A DNA stretch of 64,000 nt from Acetothermia bacterium 64_32 (GTDB lineage: Bacteria > Bipolaricaulota > Bipolaricaulia > Bipolaricaulales > Bipolaricaulaceae), in the NCBI GenBank assembly GCA_001508155.1, contig LGFI01000009.1, positions 25,966 to 89,965 of the forward strand, given 5' to 3'. The number at the start of each line of letters is the position of its first letter. Positions within the stretch are counted from its first letter, which is position 1. The notes under the pieces are model-generated. The model was not told where the DNA came from. It made no database searches and saw nothing but the letters and a program-made list of their open reading frames with translations. Position numbers and translations under genes: made by a program. Below, piece by piece: positions 18,031 through 26,288 of the stretch.

Positions 18031-18787
18031 CACCCACGCCCACCTTGACTTCCCCCAGTTCGCCGAGGATCGCGCCGCCCTCCTTGCCGAGCTTAAGGCC
18101 CGCCAGGTGGCGGTGATCAATGTGGGGGTGGATCTGGCAAGCTCCCGGGCTTCCCTGGAGCTGGCCAGGGGCCGGCCGTATCTTTTCGCCGCCTGCGGGG
18201 TCCATCCCCATAGCGCGGGGGATTACTGCCCGGAGGCTGAGCAGGAGCTCGAGGGGCTTCTGAGGATGGGGGCGGTGGCAGTGGGGGAGATCGGGCTCGA
18301 TTTCTACCGGGGGCTTTCACCGAAAGAGGCGCAAGAGGCGGCGTTCAGGGCACAGCTCAGGTTGGCAAGGAGGCTGGACCTCCCGGTGATCCTGCACCAG
18401 CGGGCGGCGGAGGAGGCCTTCCTCAAGGTGTTGGCCGAGGAGGGGCCGGTCCGGGGGGTGGCCCACGCCTTCTCCGGGGACGCGGCCTATGCCCACCGGC
18501 TGGTGGGGATGGGCCTTTACCTCGGGATCGGAGGGCCCCTTACCTACCGCAGGAACGAGGGGCTGCGCCGGGCGGTGCGACAGGTCCCCCAGGAACGGCT
18601 GCTTCTGGAAACCGATTCCCCCTTCCTCCCCCCGGAACCGCTGCGGGGAAAGCGAAACGACCCCACGAAGGTGGGCCTTGTAGCCCTCAGATTGGCCGAG
18701 CTCTTGGGGATGAAGCCGGATGAGCTTGCGGAGGCCACCTTCCAGAACGCCTGCCGCCTGTTTGGGGTCCGACTCTGCTTTCTCTAA
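18017..18787 (+). CDS. tatD: TatD-family metal-dependent hydrolase
   Basis: Cytosolic TIM-barrel metallohydrolase of 256 residues; TatD-family enzymes act as DNases or D-aminoacyl-tRNA deacylase-like hydrolases. The metal-binding residues are visible: FDTHAHLDF at residues 4-12, CGVHPHSA near 63, [12 protein letters not shown] near 93, [11 protein letters not shown] near 128, GVAHAFSGD near 150, and [10 protein letters not shown] near 195. The family's EIGLDY appears as EIGLDF. It overlaps nnr upstream and is followed 20 bases later by the aldolase gene. Confidence 0.95.
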   Translation: MSLFDTHAHLDFPQFAEDRAALLAELKARQVAVINVGVDLASSRASLELARGRPYLFAACGVHPHSAGDYCPEAEQELEGLLRMGAVAVGEIGLDFYRGLSPKEAQEAAFRAQLRLARRLDLPVILHQRAAEEAFLKVLAEEGPVRGVAHAFSGDAAYAHRLVGMGLYLGIGGPLTYRRNEGLRRAVRQVPQERLLLETDSPFLPPEPLRGKRNDPTKVGLVALRLAELLGMKPDELAEATFQNACRLFGVRLCFL

Positions 18788-18807
18788 AAGAAGTAAAAGG
18801 AGGCAAT

Positions 18808-19449
18808 ATGAATATATTTCTGGACACGGCGAGCTTGGAGGAGATCAGGGAATTCGCGGACTTGATCGATGGAGTGACCACCAACCCCACCCTGGTGGCG
18901 CGGGAGGGCCGGCCGTTCCGGGAGCTGGTGGCGGAGATCTGCCGCCTGGTCCGGGGGCCGGTCTCGGCCGAGGTCACCGCCCTCGATGTGGAGGGGATGG
19001 TGGCCCAGGCCAGGGACCTGGCCAAGATCGCCGACAACGTGGTCATCAAGATCCCCATGGGCAGGGCCGGGGTGCGGGCGGTGAGGAAGCTCTCCGCCGA
19101 GGGGATCGCCACCAACGTCACGCTCGTCTTCTCCCCCGTCCAGGCACTCTGGGCGGCCAAGGCGGGCGCCACCTATGTGTCCCCGTTCGTGGGCCGGATA
19201 GACGACCGGGCGGGCGATGGCATGGAGATTGTGGCCCAGATCCTCCGGATCTACGAGAACTACCGGTACGACACCCAGCTGATCGTGGCCAGCATCAGGC
19301 ATGTCCGACACGTGGTGGAGGCGGCGCTCCTGGGGGCCCCCATCGCCACCATGCCCTACAAGGTGGTGCGGGAACTGTTCGATCACCCATTGACCGATCT
19401 AGGGATCGAGCGCTTCCTTTCCGATTGGAAGGGGGTCCCCCAGGGCTGA
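18808..19449 (+). CDS. Transaldolase-like / fructose-6-phosphate aldolase (TalC/MipB family)
   Basis: Class I aldolase of 213 residues in the short transaldolase subfamily, which includes E. coli FSA and the short transaldolases of Bacillus and Thermotoga. [16 protein letters not shown] at the start, DGVTTNPTL, the Schiff-base lysine in VVIKIPMG near residue 83, [12 protein letters not shown], and [15 protein letters not shown] are all canonical. Whether it transfers dihydroxyacetone (transaldolase) or does retro-aldol cleavage of fructose-6-phosphate cannot be decided from these motifs alone. It has a strong ribosome site, AAAAGGAGG. It is convergent with the M50 protease gene, with only 2 bases between. 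Confidence 0.93.
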   Translation: MNIFLDTASLEEIREFADLIDGVTTNPTLVAREGRPFRELVAEICRLVRGPVSAEVTALDVEGMVAQARDLAKIADNVVIKIPMGRAGVRAVRKLSAEGIATNVTLVFSPVQALWAAKAGATYVSPFVGRIDDRAGDGMEIVAQILRIYENYRYDTQLIVASIRHVRHVVEAALLGAPIATMPYKVVRELFDHPLTDLGIERFLSDWKGVPQG

Positions 19450-19451
19450 GG

Positions 19452-20114
19452 CTAGATCAGCCCGGAGAGGAGGATCCACCTCGTCCCCACCAGCTCAAGC
19501 CAAAGGGAGTACGCCGCCTGAAATACCAGCTCCAGCGCCCCCACGGCCAGGAGCACCACCACGACCACGATCCCCACCTGCTCCAGGCGCACAAGCTGAA
19601 ACCGCAGCCGCGGCGGAAGGAAATAGGCCAGCACCCGGGAGCCGTCCAACGGGGGCACGGGGATGAGGTTGAACAGCGCAAGAACAAGCGAAAGAAGTAC
19701 GATAAGCCCCAAAAAGTAAAGCAGCCACCGAGCGGTGAGCCCCAGGGCGATCAGCCCCCGACCTATCCCGGCGGCGACCAGGGCCATGAGCAGGTTGGTG
19801 GCAGGGCCGGCCAGCCCCACCCACAGCATCCCCCGCCAGGGGTTGCGGAAGTGGTTGGGGTTGATGGGCACCGGCTTGGCCCAGCCGAACACCACCGGGA
19901 ACCCGGCGAACCGCCGCAAAAGGAGCAAGGCCACCGGGAGCAGCACCGAGCCGATGGGATCGAGATGGCGGATGGGATTGAGGGAAAGGCGCCCGGAAAG
20001 CTTGGCGGTGGGATCTCCTAATCTCCAAGCCACATAACCGTGGGCCACCTCGTGAGGGATGACGCAAAAAAGCAGCGCCACCACGGCCACCAGGCCCTCC
20101 CAGAGCTCGTTCAC
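19452..20114 (-). CDS. Site-2-protease-like M50 membrane metallopeptidase
   Basis: Polytopic inner-membrane protein of 220 residues. The zinc motif HEVAHG (residues 21-26) lies in TM1, the third ligand is in NLIPVPPLDGSR near residue 148, and several hydrophobic segments fill the rest. WAKPVPINPNHFRNPWRGM is the typical loop of the YwhC/rip-type group, which lacks PDZ and CBS domains. Family members cleave substrates within the membrane; the target is unknown. The start overlaps the RqcH stop by 4 bases, so it is cotranscribed with that gene. Confidence 0.93.
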   Translation of the reverse strand: MNELWEGLVAVVALLFCVIPHEVAHGYVAWRLGDPTAKLSGRLSLNPIRHLDPIGSVLLPVALLLLRRFAGFPVVFGWAKPVPINPNHFRNPWRGMLWVGLAGPATNLLMALVAAGIGRGLIALGLTARWLLYFLGLIVLLSLVLALFNLIPVPPLDGSRVLAYFLPPRLRFQLVRLEQVGIVVVVVLLAVGALELVFQAAYSLWLELVGTRWILLSGLI

Positions 20115-21574
20115 GGGCCTTCCTCCCCCGATACCACAATCACCGACTCCTCCTTTAGGATCACCGTCCCGGCAGGGGCCCCTTTGGGTTTTCGCACATG
20201 CCGGGCCTCAGTGTAGCTGACCGCGACCTTTCGTTCACCCCGGGCTTGGGAGTGCCAGGCGGCCAGCTGAGCCGCCTTGTACAGCACCTCCTCCGGGACC
20301 CTCCTGCCCCCGGTGCGCAAAAGGACGTGGGCGCCAGGCACCCCACGGGCATGGAGCCACAGGTCGTTGGGGCTCGCCTGGCGCACCAGGCGGTCGTTCT
20401 CCTCTGCCGAGCGGCCGACGAGCACGGTGAAGTCCCCGATGCGAAGCTGCCGTGGCCGCGCAGGGAGGGTGGCCTTGCCGTGCCGCTCTTGGGTTAAAGC
20501 CCCAAGGAGGGAAAGCTCCCCGGCGAGGTAGGGGGCAAGTTCCGGCCTCTCCGTGAGCGTTTTTTCGAGCTCTTTTAGCTTGGCAAGCTCTTCTCGCAAG
20601 ACTTCCTCCCTCTTTGGCAAAGCCGACAGCCTGCGTCGCAACTTCCCCGCCCGGCGGTACAAGGCCTGGGCGTAAGCCACAGGCGTAAGCGTGGGATCCA
20701 GCTTGAGCCGCACCTGCTTTCCCTCAAACCCCTCTACTTCCACCTCGGCCCTCCCTCGGGGGATGTCGGAAAGGCGGGCCAGGATCAGGTCTGCCTTCTC
20801 CTTGAGTTCGGCCCAGCGAGCCGCCTCTTTTCGCTCGGCAAAAAGGGCCTTGAGGGCGCGGCGTCGCCTGAGGATGGCCTGCTTGACCCCTTGCAGGTAG
20901 CGGCGGGCCATAGAGAGCGAAAGGCGCACCTCCAGGGCCCGGTCCAGGGCCTGCCAAAAGGAGGGGAACTCTTGAATGGCCTCCCCCAAGTCCGGCCGGG
21001 GGAAGAAGCTCGCCACGAGCCCCTGGTCAGTCTCGTAGAGAAACCCTCGGGGCACTTGGGCAAGGAGTTTGGCGAAAAAGGCGCGCAGGGCTTCCTCCCC
21101 TTCCGGCTGTCCGTAGTAGGAGGCCGCCCTTTTTAGGCTTGGGCCCACCCCGGCGAGAACATCGCCAGCCTGGCCGAACTCCACTGGCGGGTATGTGCCT
21201 TCCCTGAGGGAGGCGACCGCTCGCCCGTCCTGTATCAAAAAGAGGTTTCCCAGTCGGGGACGAAGGTCGAGGATCAGGGCCCCCCCTTGCAAGCGCAGGC
21301 GGACTATCCGGTCATAGCCCGCCTGGTCAATTGCAAGCAGTTTTTGACCCTCAAGGCGGCGGAGGATGCGGCAGAGGGGAGGGGGTTCCGGTGGGGTGGG
21401 GGGGCGCAGGGCAGTACGGTGAAAGGCCTTCCCACTTACATCCAAGACCAACGCCCCAGTTGGTGAAAAAAACCTGAGAAAGAACACCTCGCCCACCTGG
21501 TGCACCTTCGCCAGGCGGGCCCCCATGAGCCCCCGCGCCTCCTCGATCGCCACCCTGAGCTCGATCCCCTCCAT
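20111..21574 (-). CDS. rqcH: RqcH-type NFACT protein (Rqc2/NEMF homologue)
   Basis: Ribosome-quality-control factor that binds obstructed 50S-peptidyl-tRNA complexes and adds C-terminal alanine tails in bacteria. The 487-residue protein has the NFACT-N start MEGIELRVAIEEARGLMGAR and RPRLGNLFLIQ. A long coiled coil follows at about residues 240-360, then the NFACT-R domain near 410-450 with NDLWLHARGVPGAHVLLR and a lysine/arginine-rich end (KVAVSYTEARHVRKPKGAP). I chose ATG 21574, preceded by AGCAGG, because the open frame upstream is not protein-like. It lies between the M50 protease and the coiled-coil gene in one minus-strand run. Confidence 0.92.
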   Translation of the reverse strand: MEGIELRVAIEEARGLMGARLAKVHQVGEVFFLRFFSPTGALVLDVSGKAFHRTALRPPTPPEPPPLCRILRRLEGQKLLAIDQAGYDRIVRLRLQGGALILDLRPRLGNLFLIQDGRAVASLREGTYPPVEFGQAGDVLAGVGPSLKRAASYYGQPEGEEALRAFFAKLLAQVPRGFLYETDQGLVASFFPRPDLGEAIQEFPSFWQALDRALEVRLSLSMARRYLQGVKQAILRRRRALKALFAERKEAARWAELKEKADLILARLSDIPRGRAEVEVEGFEGKQVRLKLDPTLTPVAYAQALYRRAGKLRRRLSALPKREEVLREELAKLKELEKTLTERPELAPYLAGELSLLGALTQERHGKATLPARPRQLRIGDFTVLVGRSAEENDRLVRQASPNDLWLHARGVPGAHVLLRTGGRRVPEEVLYKAAQLAAWHSQARGERKVAVSYTEARHVRKPKGAPAGTVILKEESVIVVSGEEGP

Positions 21575-21578
21575 CCTG

Positions 21579-22643
21579 CTAGGCCTTGGGCTCCACCTCC
21601 AAGGGGCGGTAGGGCTTGCTCCCCCCTTCCATGGCCCTCTCCGCAAGCGCGGTCAGCTGCCGGCGGGTCTCCTGCAGCTCAACATGAAGGCCTTTGAGTT
21701 CCTCCTCGAGCGATTTGTTGACCTCTTTAAGATGAGCTATCGATTGCTCCAACATCTTCTTCTCCCACTCCCGCTCAAGTTGGGCGAGCTTGAGCCTTTG
21801 CTCCATCTCCTTTTCCACCTCGGCCCTGGCTTCCGTTCGTGCCTGCTCCACGGCGGCGGCGAGCCTCTCCGGGAATGACTCGATCTCCTGTCGCATGCGC
21901 TCCAGCTCCTCTTCCCTTTTGCGCAGGGCCTCCTCACGCTCCTTAAGCTCCCGCTCCGTCTCCTCCCTCAGCCTGGCCAGCTCCCGCTCCAAGGCGGCTT
22001 TTCTGTCGGCATGCTCTTCCTCCAACAGCCGCCTGTCCCTGTCTAGCTGCCAGCGGTACTCCGCCTCTTCCCTTTCCCTGGCCCGGAGCGTCTCCTCACG
22101 CTCTCGCTCCCACTTGGCCCGCTCCTCGGCGATCTCCTGTTCCAATGCCGCCCGCCTTTCGGCATAAGCTTTTTCGAGCTCTTCCTGCTTTTTAGCGTAG
22201 CTTTCTTCAAGTTCGGCAAGGCGCGCTTTGAACTCGGCCTCCAGGCGGCTCCTTTCCTCATCGTAGGCGGAGGCGAGCTTTTTCATCGTGTCGGCGGCGT
22301 ATTCGATGTCGTGCAATTCCTTCAGCCGGGCTTTCTGGAGCTCTATCGCCCTGTTTAGCTGCTCCAGCTGCTCGGCTTGCTGGGCCATCTTGTCAGAAAG
22401 CTCGTTTAAAGTGGCCCCGATGAGCTGTTTGAGCTTGGCTATCCCTTCCTGGACCGAGCTTGCCGTGATTTCCCGGGCCAGATCCTGGGCCTGGCGGTCC
22501 TTTCGCTTTTGCAGCTCGGTAAGTTTTCTTTCGGCCTCCTCCCTGGCCGCCATCTCCTCCTTGAGGGCGTCGAGCAGTCGGTTGTACTCCTCGATGATCT
22601 CTTTTTTGGTCATCGCCTGGGAGACCTTCTCTTTATACTTCAT
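21579..22643 (-). CDS. Long coiled-coil protein of unknown function
   Basis: Protein of 354 residues, almost entirely alpha-helical and dominated by heptads rich in Glu, Arg, Lys and Leu from about residue 15 to 335. Short runs recur, such as LARLREETERELKEREEAL and LEREWEKKMLEQ. There is no signal peptide, membrane helix or enzymatic motif. A short basic start (MKYKEKVSQAMTKKEII) and a Pro-containing end (GGSKPYRPLEVEPKA) flank the rod. I do not recognise a named family; filament-like, chromosome- or envelope-associated scaffolding proteins look like this. ATG 22643 follows AGGGGTGAG. RqcH begins 4 bases after its stop, so the two are probably cotranscribed. Confidence 0.8.
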   Translation of the reverse strand: MKYKEKVSQAMTKKEIIEEYNRLLDALKEEMAAREEAERKLTELQKRKDRQAQDLAREITASSVQEGIAKLKQLIGATLNELSDKMAQQAEQLEQLNRAIELQKARLKELHDIEYAADTMKKLASAYDEERSRLEAEFKARLAELEESYAKKQEELEKAYAERRAALEQEIAEERAKWEREREETLRAREREEAEYRWQLDRDRRLLEEEHADRKAALERELARLREETERELKEREEALRKREEELERMRQEIESFPERLAAAVEQARTEARAEVEKEMEQRLKLAQLEREWEKKMLEQSIAHLKEVNKSLEEELKGLHVELQETRRQLTALAERAMEGGSKPYRPLEVEPKA

Positions 22644-22946
22644 GGCCTCACCCCTGCCTTTGTTTGCTAGGAGTATACCCCGCCGGCACGTGGGGGGACG
22701 TGGATGTTCACATCTTGGTTCTGTAGGGATTAAAACGGGGGCCGAAAAAAGATGAGGTGTCTCGAGCGCCTCTTGGTCACAAAGACCGGAGTAAAGCCCT
22801 ACATTGCTTTGCTTTTGACATCCGTCGGCCTGCGTTGGGGCCAAGGCGTTGGCCACAAAACCTTCCACGAAGGCCCCCGAAAGCCGAAAACCACCCCCAC
22901 GGATATCGAAAGTAAAGACCTGACCCGAGGGTCCACTGTCTATTTA
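22644..22946. other. 303-base intergenic stretch
   Basis: This separates the superoxide reductase gene from the coiled-coil gene on the minus strand. A TATACT (plus-strand AGTATA, 22672-22677), 28 bases before the coiled-coil ATG, is a possible -10 box with no good -35. I see no gene, no clear terminator and no repeat in the rest. Confidence 0.4.
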
Positions 22947-23339
22947 TCACTCGAGCTCTACACGCTTCTGTGCCTCCCAGAGCCCGTGAATGTTGCAGTA
23001 AGCGAGGGCGTGGAGGATGCCAGGTTTGCTGGTCTTAAAGGAAAAGGTCACCTCGTGGTGGGTATAGACCGGACCCTGGTTGGGGCCGGCTACCGCCTCC
23101 CCATGTGCGTTGAACTCGAACTTTCCAAGGTCATAAGTGAATTTCCCATCATCAGGGGAAAAGTAGGCAGCAATCCAGCGGATGTGATGCTCCGTGGTGT
23201 TGGGGTGTGCAATGGCCTTCCCCAGGGAGACCTTCACCTGGACCCACTTGTCCGGCTCCACCCGATCCGGGCACTCGATGACCGGAACATGCTTTTCCTT
23301 CTGCCAATCCGCCTCTTGGATCCTCTCACAGATCCTCAT
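22947..23339 (-). CDS. sorA: Superoxide reductase (neelaredoxin-type)
   Basis: Reduces superoxide to hydrogen peroxide in the cytosol without making oxygen, using electrons usually supplied by rubredoxin. The 130-residue, single-domain protein lacks the desulforedoxin N-terminal iron site, as in class II SOR. The catalytic iron ligands are recognisable: EKHVPVIE near residue 15 (Glu and His), NTTEHHIRW near 47, and CNIHGLW near 114 (Cys and His). It starts at ATG 23339, overlapping the ferritin stop by 4 bases, and is the last gene of the oxidative-stress run. Confidence 0.96.
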   Translation of the reverse strand: MRICERIQEADWQKEKHVPVIECPDRVEPDKWVQVKVSLGKAIAHPNTTEHHIRWIAAYFSPDDGKFTYDLGKFEFNAHGEAVAGPNQGPVYTHHEVTFSFKTSKPGILHALAYCNIHGLWEAQKRVELE

Positions 23340-23836
23340 TTTTCCTCCTTTTTGCGCTTGCCAAGCTCTTTGTCAAGCCAAAGCAGCCCGCGGCCCGATT
23401 CACCGATTCTTTCAAGCATCTCCACGACCTTCCGCGTCTGATCCTCCTCCTCAACCTGCTCGGCCACGAACCACTGGAGCATCACCAGGGCCGCGTTGTC
23501 CTTCTCCTCTTGAGCCAGGGCAACGAGCTCGTCGATCCTCCCGGTGATATGGCGCTCGTGTTCGTAGGCGGCCTTCCAGGCCTCCAGGGGTGAGCCCCAC
23601 TCGAACCTGGGCTCCGGGAGGGCCTCAAGCCTCACCCTCCCGCCCCGCTCCACCAGGTGGTCGAAGATCTTGAGGGCGTGCTCCAGTTCCTCCTTGGCCT
23701 GAAGCCGCATCCAGCCGGCCATCCCATCCAGGCCTTCCCCGTGGAAGTAGGCGGCCATGGAAAGGTAGAGGTAGGCGGAGGAAAGCTCCTCCCGGATCTG
23801 CTCGTTCAGGGCCCCTTCCATCCTCTTTCCGATCAT
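23336..23836 (-). CDS. ftn: Ferritin (non-haem)
   Basis: Iron-storage protein of 166 residues that oxidises ferrous iron and stores it in a 24-subunit shell. Ferroxidase ligands are in place: NEQIREELSSAYLYLSMA near residue 11, EELEHALKIFDH near 49 (ExxH), the central tyrosine/glutamate region AAYEHERHITGRI near 92, and EQVEEEDQ near 126. It ends in a basic tail (ELGKRKKEEK). ATG 23836 is 13 bases after the peroxiredoxin stop; GGAGGGGGGAGATG supplies the ribosome site. It sits among peroxide- and superoxide-removing enzymes, so it probably limits Fenton chemistry. Confidence 0.95.
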   Translation of the reverse strand: MIGKRMEGALNEQIREELSSAYLYLSMAAYFHGEGLDGMAGWMRLQAKEELEHALKIFDHLVERGGRVRLEALPEPRFEWGSPLEAWKAAYEHERHITGRIDELVALAQEEKDNAALVMLQWFVAEQVEEEDQTRKVVEMLERIGESGRGLLWLDKELGKRKKEEK

Positions 23837-23849
23837 CTCCTCCCCCCTC

Positions 23850-24512
23850 CTAGATCTTACGGTGGCAGAGCCACCAGTCGTAGCACTCCATCTTCCCCTC
23901 TTCGGCCTCAGCAAGGCGCCTTTGGGCCCCTTTGATATCGCTTGGAGGCGGAACGATCACTCGATCGCCGATTAGCTCGTTCTGAGGCCAGTTGGCGGGG
24001 ATGGCCACCCCCTCCTTCATCGCCGTCTGGAAGGCCTTGAGGATGCGCAGGATCTCGTCCATGTTGCGCCCGATGTTGAGGGGATAGTAGAGGATCGCCC
24101 TCACTATCCCCTGAGGACAGATGATGAACACGGCCCTCACCGTGGCCGCCTCCGAAGCCCCAGGATGGATCATCCCATAGAGCTCGGCGATCCTTCCAGT
24201 GGTGTCAGCGATGATCGGAAATGGGACCTCCACCCCCAGCTTCTCCTTTATCCACTCCACCCATTTGATGTGGGAGTAAACGTGGTCCACGGAAAGACCG
24301 AGAAGTTGGGCGTTCAACGCTTGAAACTCCTGGTAGCGTTTGGCAAAGGCCACGAACTCGGTGGTGCAAACCGGGGTGAAGTCCGCCGGATGAGAGAAGA
24401 ACACAACCCATTTCCCCTTGAAATCCTTGGGGAACTCGATGGGGCCGTGGGTGGTCTGGGCGGTGAACTCCGGCGCCGGGTCTCCAATCAGCGGTAGGCT
24501 CCTCTCCTGCAT
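23850..24512 (-). CDS. Peroxiredoxin of the Prx6 (archaeal/thermophile) type
   Basis: Thiol peroxidase of about 220 residues that reduces hydrogen and organic peroxides. The peroxidatic cysteine is in [19 protein letters not shown] near residue 47, the catalytic arginine in [12 protein letters not shown] near 124, and [17 protein letters not shown] is diagnostic for the Prx6 group. The C-terminal arm is long, with two cysteines in [10 protein letters not shown], as in archaeal enzymes such as Aeropyrum thioredoxin peroxidase. ATG 24512 has better ribosome-site spacing (AAAGGAGG) than ATG 24515. It lies between rubrerythrin and ferritin. Confidence 0.95.
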   Translation of the reverse strand: MQERSLPLIGDPAPEFTAQTTHGPIEFPKDFKGKWVVFFSHPADFTPVCTTEFVAFAKRYQEFQALNAQLLGLSVDHVYSHIKWVEWIKEKLGVEVPFPIIADTTGRIAELYGMIHPGASEAATVRAVFIICPQGIVRAILYYPLNIGRNMDEILRILKAFQTAMKEGVAIPANWPQNELIGDRVIVPPPSDIKGAQRRLAEAEEGKMECYDWWLCHRKI

Positions 24513-24524
24513 CATTCCTCCTTT

Positions 24525-25037
24525 CTAAAATCCCTTGAAGTTCTCGCGGGGGGCGCCGCACACCGGGCAGTACTCCGGCGCCTCGCCCTCCACGGTGTAG
24601 CCGCACACCGGGCAGATGTATACCGTCTCAAGCTCGACGTCCTGCCCTCCCTCGGCGGCCTCCTTGGCCATGTTGTACATCTGGGCGTGGATCCTCTCGG
24701 CCTCCAGGGCGTAGTGGGTGGAGCGCTCGGCTCCCCTTTCGCCCTGGAACCTGGCCACCTCGTTATAGACGGGGTACATCTCCTCCACCTCGAAGGTTTC
24801 CCCGGCGACGGCCACATCCAGGTTCTGTGGAGTCCCTTTTATCATCCCCAGCTCGCGCAGGTGGTTGGTGGCATGGACCTGCTCTGCGTAGGCGATGGCA
24901 CGGAACAGGCGGGCGATGTTGGGTTTCCTTTCGCGCTCCGCGACCTCGGCGAAGATGAGGTAGCGCATGTGGGCTTGGGATTCCCCGGCGAACGCGCCCT
25001 CTAGGTTTTTCTCCGTCATCTTGTGCATCCCTTTCAC
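24525..25037 (-). CDS. rbr: Rubrerythrin
   Basis: NADH-linked peroxidase of anaerobes, 170 residues, cytosolic. The N-terminal four-helix diiron domain shows ENLEGAFAGESQAHMRYL, EQVHATNHL near residue 52, the glutamate-rich EVEEMYPVYNEVARFQGE near 80, and ALEAERIHAQMY near 105. The C-terminal rubredoxin-like domain has two Cys pairs (CPVCGY and CPVCGAPRENF). It reduces hydrogen peroxide with electrons from NADH:rubredoxin oxidoreductase, and a rubredoxin/reductase pair lies 1.3 kb upstream. The start at ATG 25037 has GAGGTGAAAGG. It is 4 bases after the cytochrome-b5-like gene. Confidence 0.97.
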   Translation of the reverse strand: MKGMHKMTEKNLEGAFAGESQAHMRYLIFAEVAERERKPNIARLFRAIAYAEQVHATNHLRELGMIKGTPQNLDVAVAGETFEVEEMYPVYNEVARFQGERGAERSTHYALEAERIHAQMYNMAKEAAEGGQDVELETVYICPVCGYTVEGEAPEYCPVCGAPRENFKGF

Positions 25038-25041
25038 CTCC

Positions 25042-25278
25042 TCATTCGCCTTTCAGGGTCCCCACCACCGGGAACCTTTCTAATAGCTCCGGCCCGTGGG
25101 GAGCCTTATCAAGTGCTGCGGTGAGGTCCCTACCCGCCGTATGGAGGGCCTGGTGACGGCCGCTCTGCCAGAGAAAGCTTTCTGTGACATCGTATACCCT
25201 CCCCCCGTAGGCAATGTAAGCTGGGCGGCCGTCCCGGCCATCGAAGCGGGCCAGCTCCTCCAAGGAAAACTCCCTCAC
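25042..25278 (-). CDS. Small cytochrome-b5-like haem-binding protein
   Basis: Short protein of 78 residues matching the COG4892 cytochrome-b5-like fold: SLEELARFDGRDGRPAYIAY, GGRVYDVTES, and a QSGRHQALHTAGRDLT segment with histidines where haem ligands lie. It ends FPVVGTLKGE, the usual domain end. It may carry electrons or bind haem or another small ligand; the true ligand is not established for this bacterial group. Its ATG overlaps the stop of the Dps-like gene by 4 bases and rubrerythrin follows 4 bases later, so it is embedded in the peroxide-defence operon. Confidence 0.85.
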   Translation of the reverse strand: MREFSLEELARFDGRDGRPAYIAYGGRVYDVTESFLWQSGRHQALHTAGRDLTAALDKAPHGPELLERFPVVGTLKGE

Positions 25279-25826
25279 TTGAGGAACTTGGAGACGAATG
25301 GTGAGGGCTCCCCCCGGCGCATGAAGTGGCCCGAGGGCCCCTCTCCCAGGAACTCCGAGAACCAGGATTCGTGCTCGATCTCCTCGTGGAGGATGGAAAG
25401 GGCAAGGTCGTAGGTGCGGTGGTCCTTCCCGGCGGTCATGTTGCAGATCTGGGTGTAGCCGCGGACGGCGCAGCGCTCGGCCTCCACAAGCACCTTGAGG
25501 ATCGCCATGACCTCCCTTGGGTCCTCGGGGAGCCGGGCGGGCCGACAGGCCGAGAGGTTGTGGAACTCCACCATGTCCTCGGGGAGCCTTCCCCCGAGCT
25601 CGTAGATCCTGGGGACCAGGGCCTCGAAGTGGTTCCGGTCCTCGATCCTGGCCACCTCGGCGATCTCCTTTATGGTCTCGCCCTCGAGGCCGATGAGGTT
25701 GGCCCGGAGGATGGTGTAGTAGTAGTAGGTGGTGAGCTCGGCAGCGGCGTTTTTCACCAGAAGCTCCAGGAGCTCATCGACGTTCACCCCTGCCCGTTCC
25801 ACCATTTCCCGTGCTACTTTGGCCAT
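25275..25826 (-). CDS. dpsL: Dps-like protein (DPSL, thioferritin type)
   Basis: Ferritin-fold protein of 183 residues of the archaeal/thermophile Dps-like group: a 12-subunit cage with a bacterioferritin-like diiron site that uses peroxide to oxidise iron. Iron ligands are visible in KNAAAELTTYYYYTILRA near residue 26, ARIEDRNHFEALVPRI near 59, VEAERCAVRGYTQICNMT near 113, and LHEEIEHESWF near 145. The cysteine pair within ERCAVRGYTQIC is the 'thioferritin' hallmark. ATG 25826 lies inside the last codons of the Fur-family gene, so expression is coupled to the regulator. Confidence 0.93.
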   Translation of the reverse strand: MAKVAREMVERAGVNVDELLELLVKNAAAELTTYYYYTILRANLIGLEGETIKEIAEVARIEDRNHFEALVPRIYELGGRLPEDMVEFHNLSACRPARLPEDPREVMAILKVLVEAERCAVRGYTQICNMTAGKDHRTYDLALSILHEEIEHESWFSEFLGEGPSGHFMRRGEPSPFVSKFLK

Positions 25827-26239
25827 GCTTCCTCCTTTTTTCCTTGGCAGTTTGGGCACAGGCCAAGGAAGATGAGTTGGTGTCCCAGCACCCTGAACCC
25901 CTGGCCCAGGTCCAGGCCGTCCAGTTCCCGGCGGTAGGGGAGCTCGAGGTCGAAGGCCCGGCCACAGGCGGTGCAGCGAAAGTGGTAGTGGGGATGGGTG
26001 TTGGGGTCGAAGCGGTCCGGGCCGTTTCCCTGGAGCTCCTTCAGCTTCCCCTCCCGGGCCAGGGCCCGCAGGTTCCGGTAGACGGTGGCCAGGCTGATCT
26101 GCGCCCCCTTTTCCCGGAGCTCCTGGTAGAGCTCCTCTGCGGTGGGGTGGTCAGTGCGGCCCTGGAGGGCCTCCACGATGAGCCGCCTCTGCCTGGTCCA
26201 CCGCCAACCGGTCCCCCCCTCTCTTTTCATGATCATCAT
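25814..26239 (-). CDS. perR: Fur-family repressor, probably PerR
   Basis: DNA-binding metalloregulator of about 140 residues. The winged helix is WTRQRRLIVEALQGRTDHPTAEELYQELRE (seen as WTRQRRLIVEAL and HPTAEELYQEL), then ISLATVYRNLRAL as recognition helix, a HPHYHFRCTACG metal/zinc region near residue 85, and a C-terminal CPNC completing the structural zinc site. Its position at the head of DPSL, rubrerythrin, peroxiredoxin, ferritin and superoxide reductase genes argues for peroxide sensing (PerR) rather than iron (Fur). Three in-frame ATGs (26239, 26236, 26230) lie at or near the predicted transcription start; no Shine-Dalgarno is present. Confidence 0.92.
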   Translation of the reverse strand: MMIMKREGGTGWRWTRQRRLIVEALQGRTDHPTAEELYQELREKGAQISLATVYRNLRALAREGKLKELQGNGPDRFDPNTHPHYHFRCTACGRAFDLELPYRRELDGLDLGQGFRVLGHQLIFLGLCPNCQGKKEEAWPK

Positions 26240-26272
26240 TTGCATTTTAACCCGGATCGATCCCCGGGTCAA
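26228..26272 (-). promoter_or_regulatory. Promoter of the perR oxidative-stress operon with a Fur-like site
   Basis: Reading the minus strand, TTGACC (26272-26267) and TAAAAT (26249-26244) are separated by exactly 17 bases, a near-consensus housekeeping promoter. The spacer contains the palindrome GGATCGATCC. The expected start of transcription falls near 26237, at the cluster of start codons, so the message may be leaderless. AATGATGATCATG (26240-26228) matches the core of the Fur/PerR box AATGATTATCATT at 11 of 13 bases and covers the start, which suggests autoregulation. Part of that match is the start-codon cluster itself. Confidence 0.65.
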
Positions 26273-26288
26273 GGGTGGTGTAGAACCC

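Noticed and set aside
22672..22677. TATACT as a promoter for the coiled-coil gene
   Set aside because: No acceptable -35 at 16-18 bases; kept only as a note in the intergenic entry.
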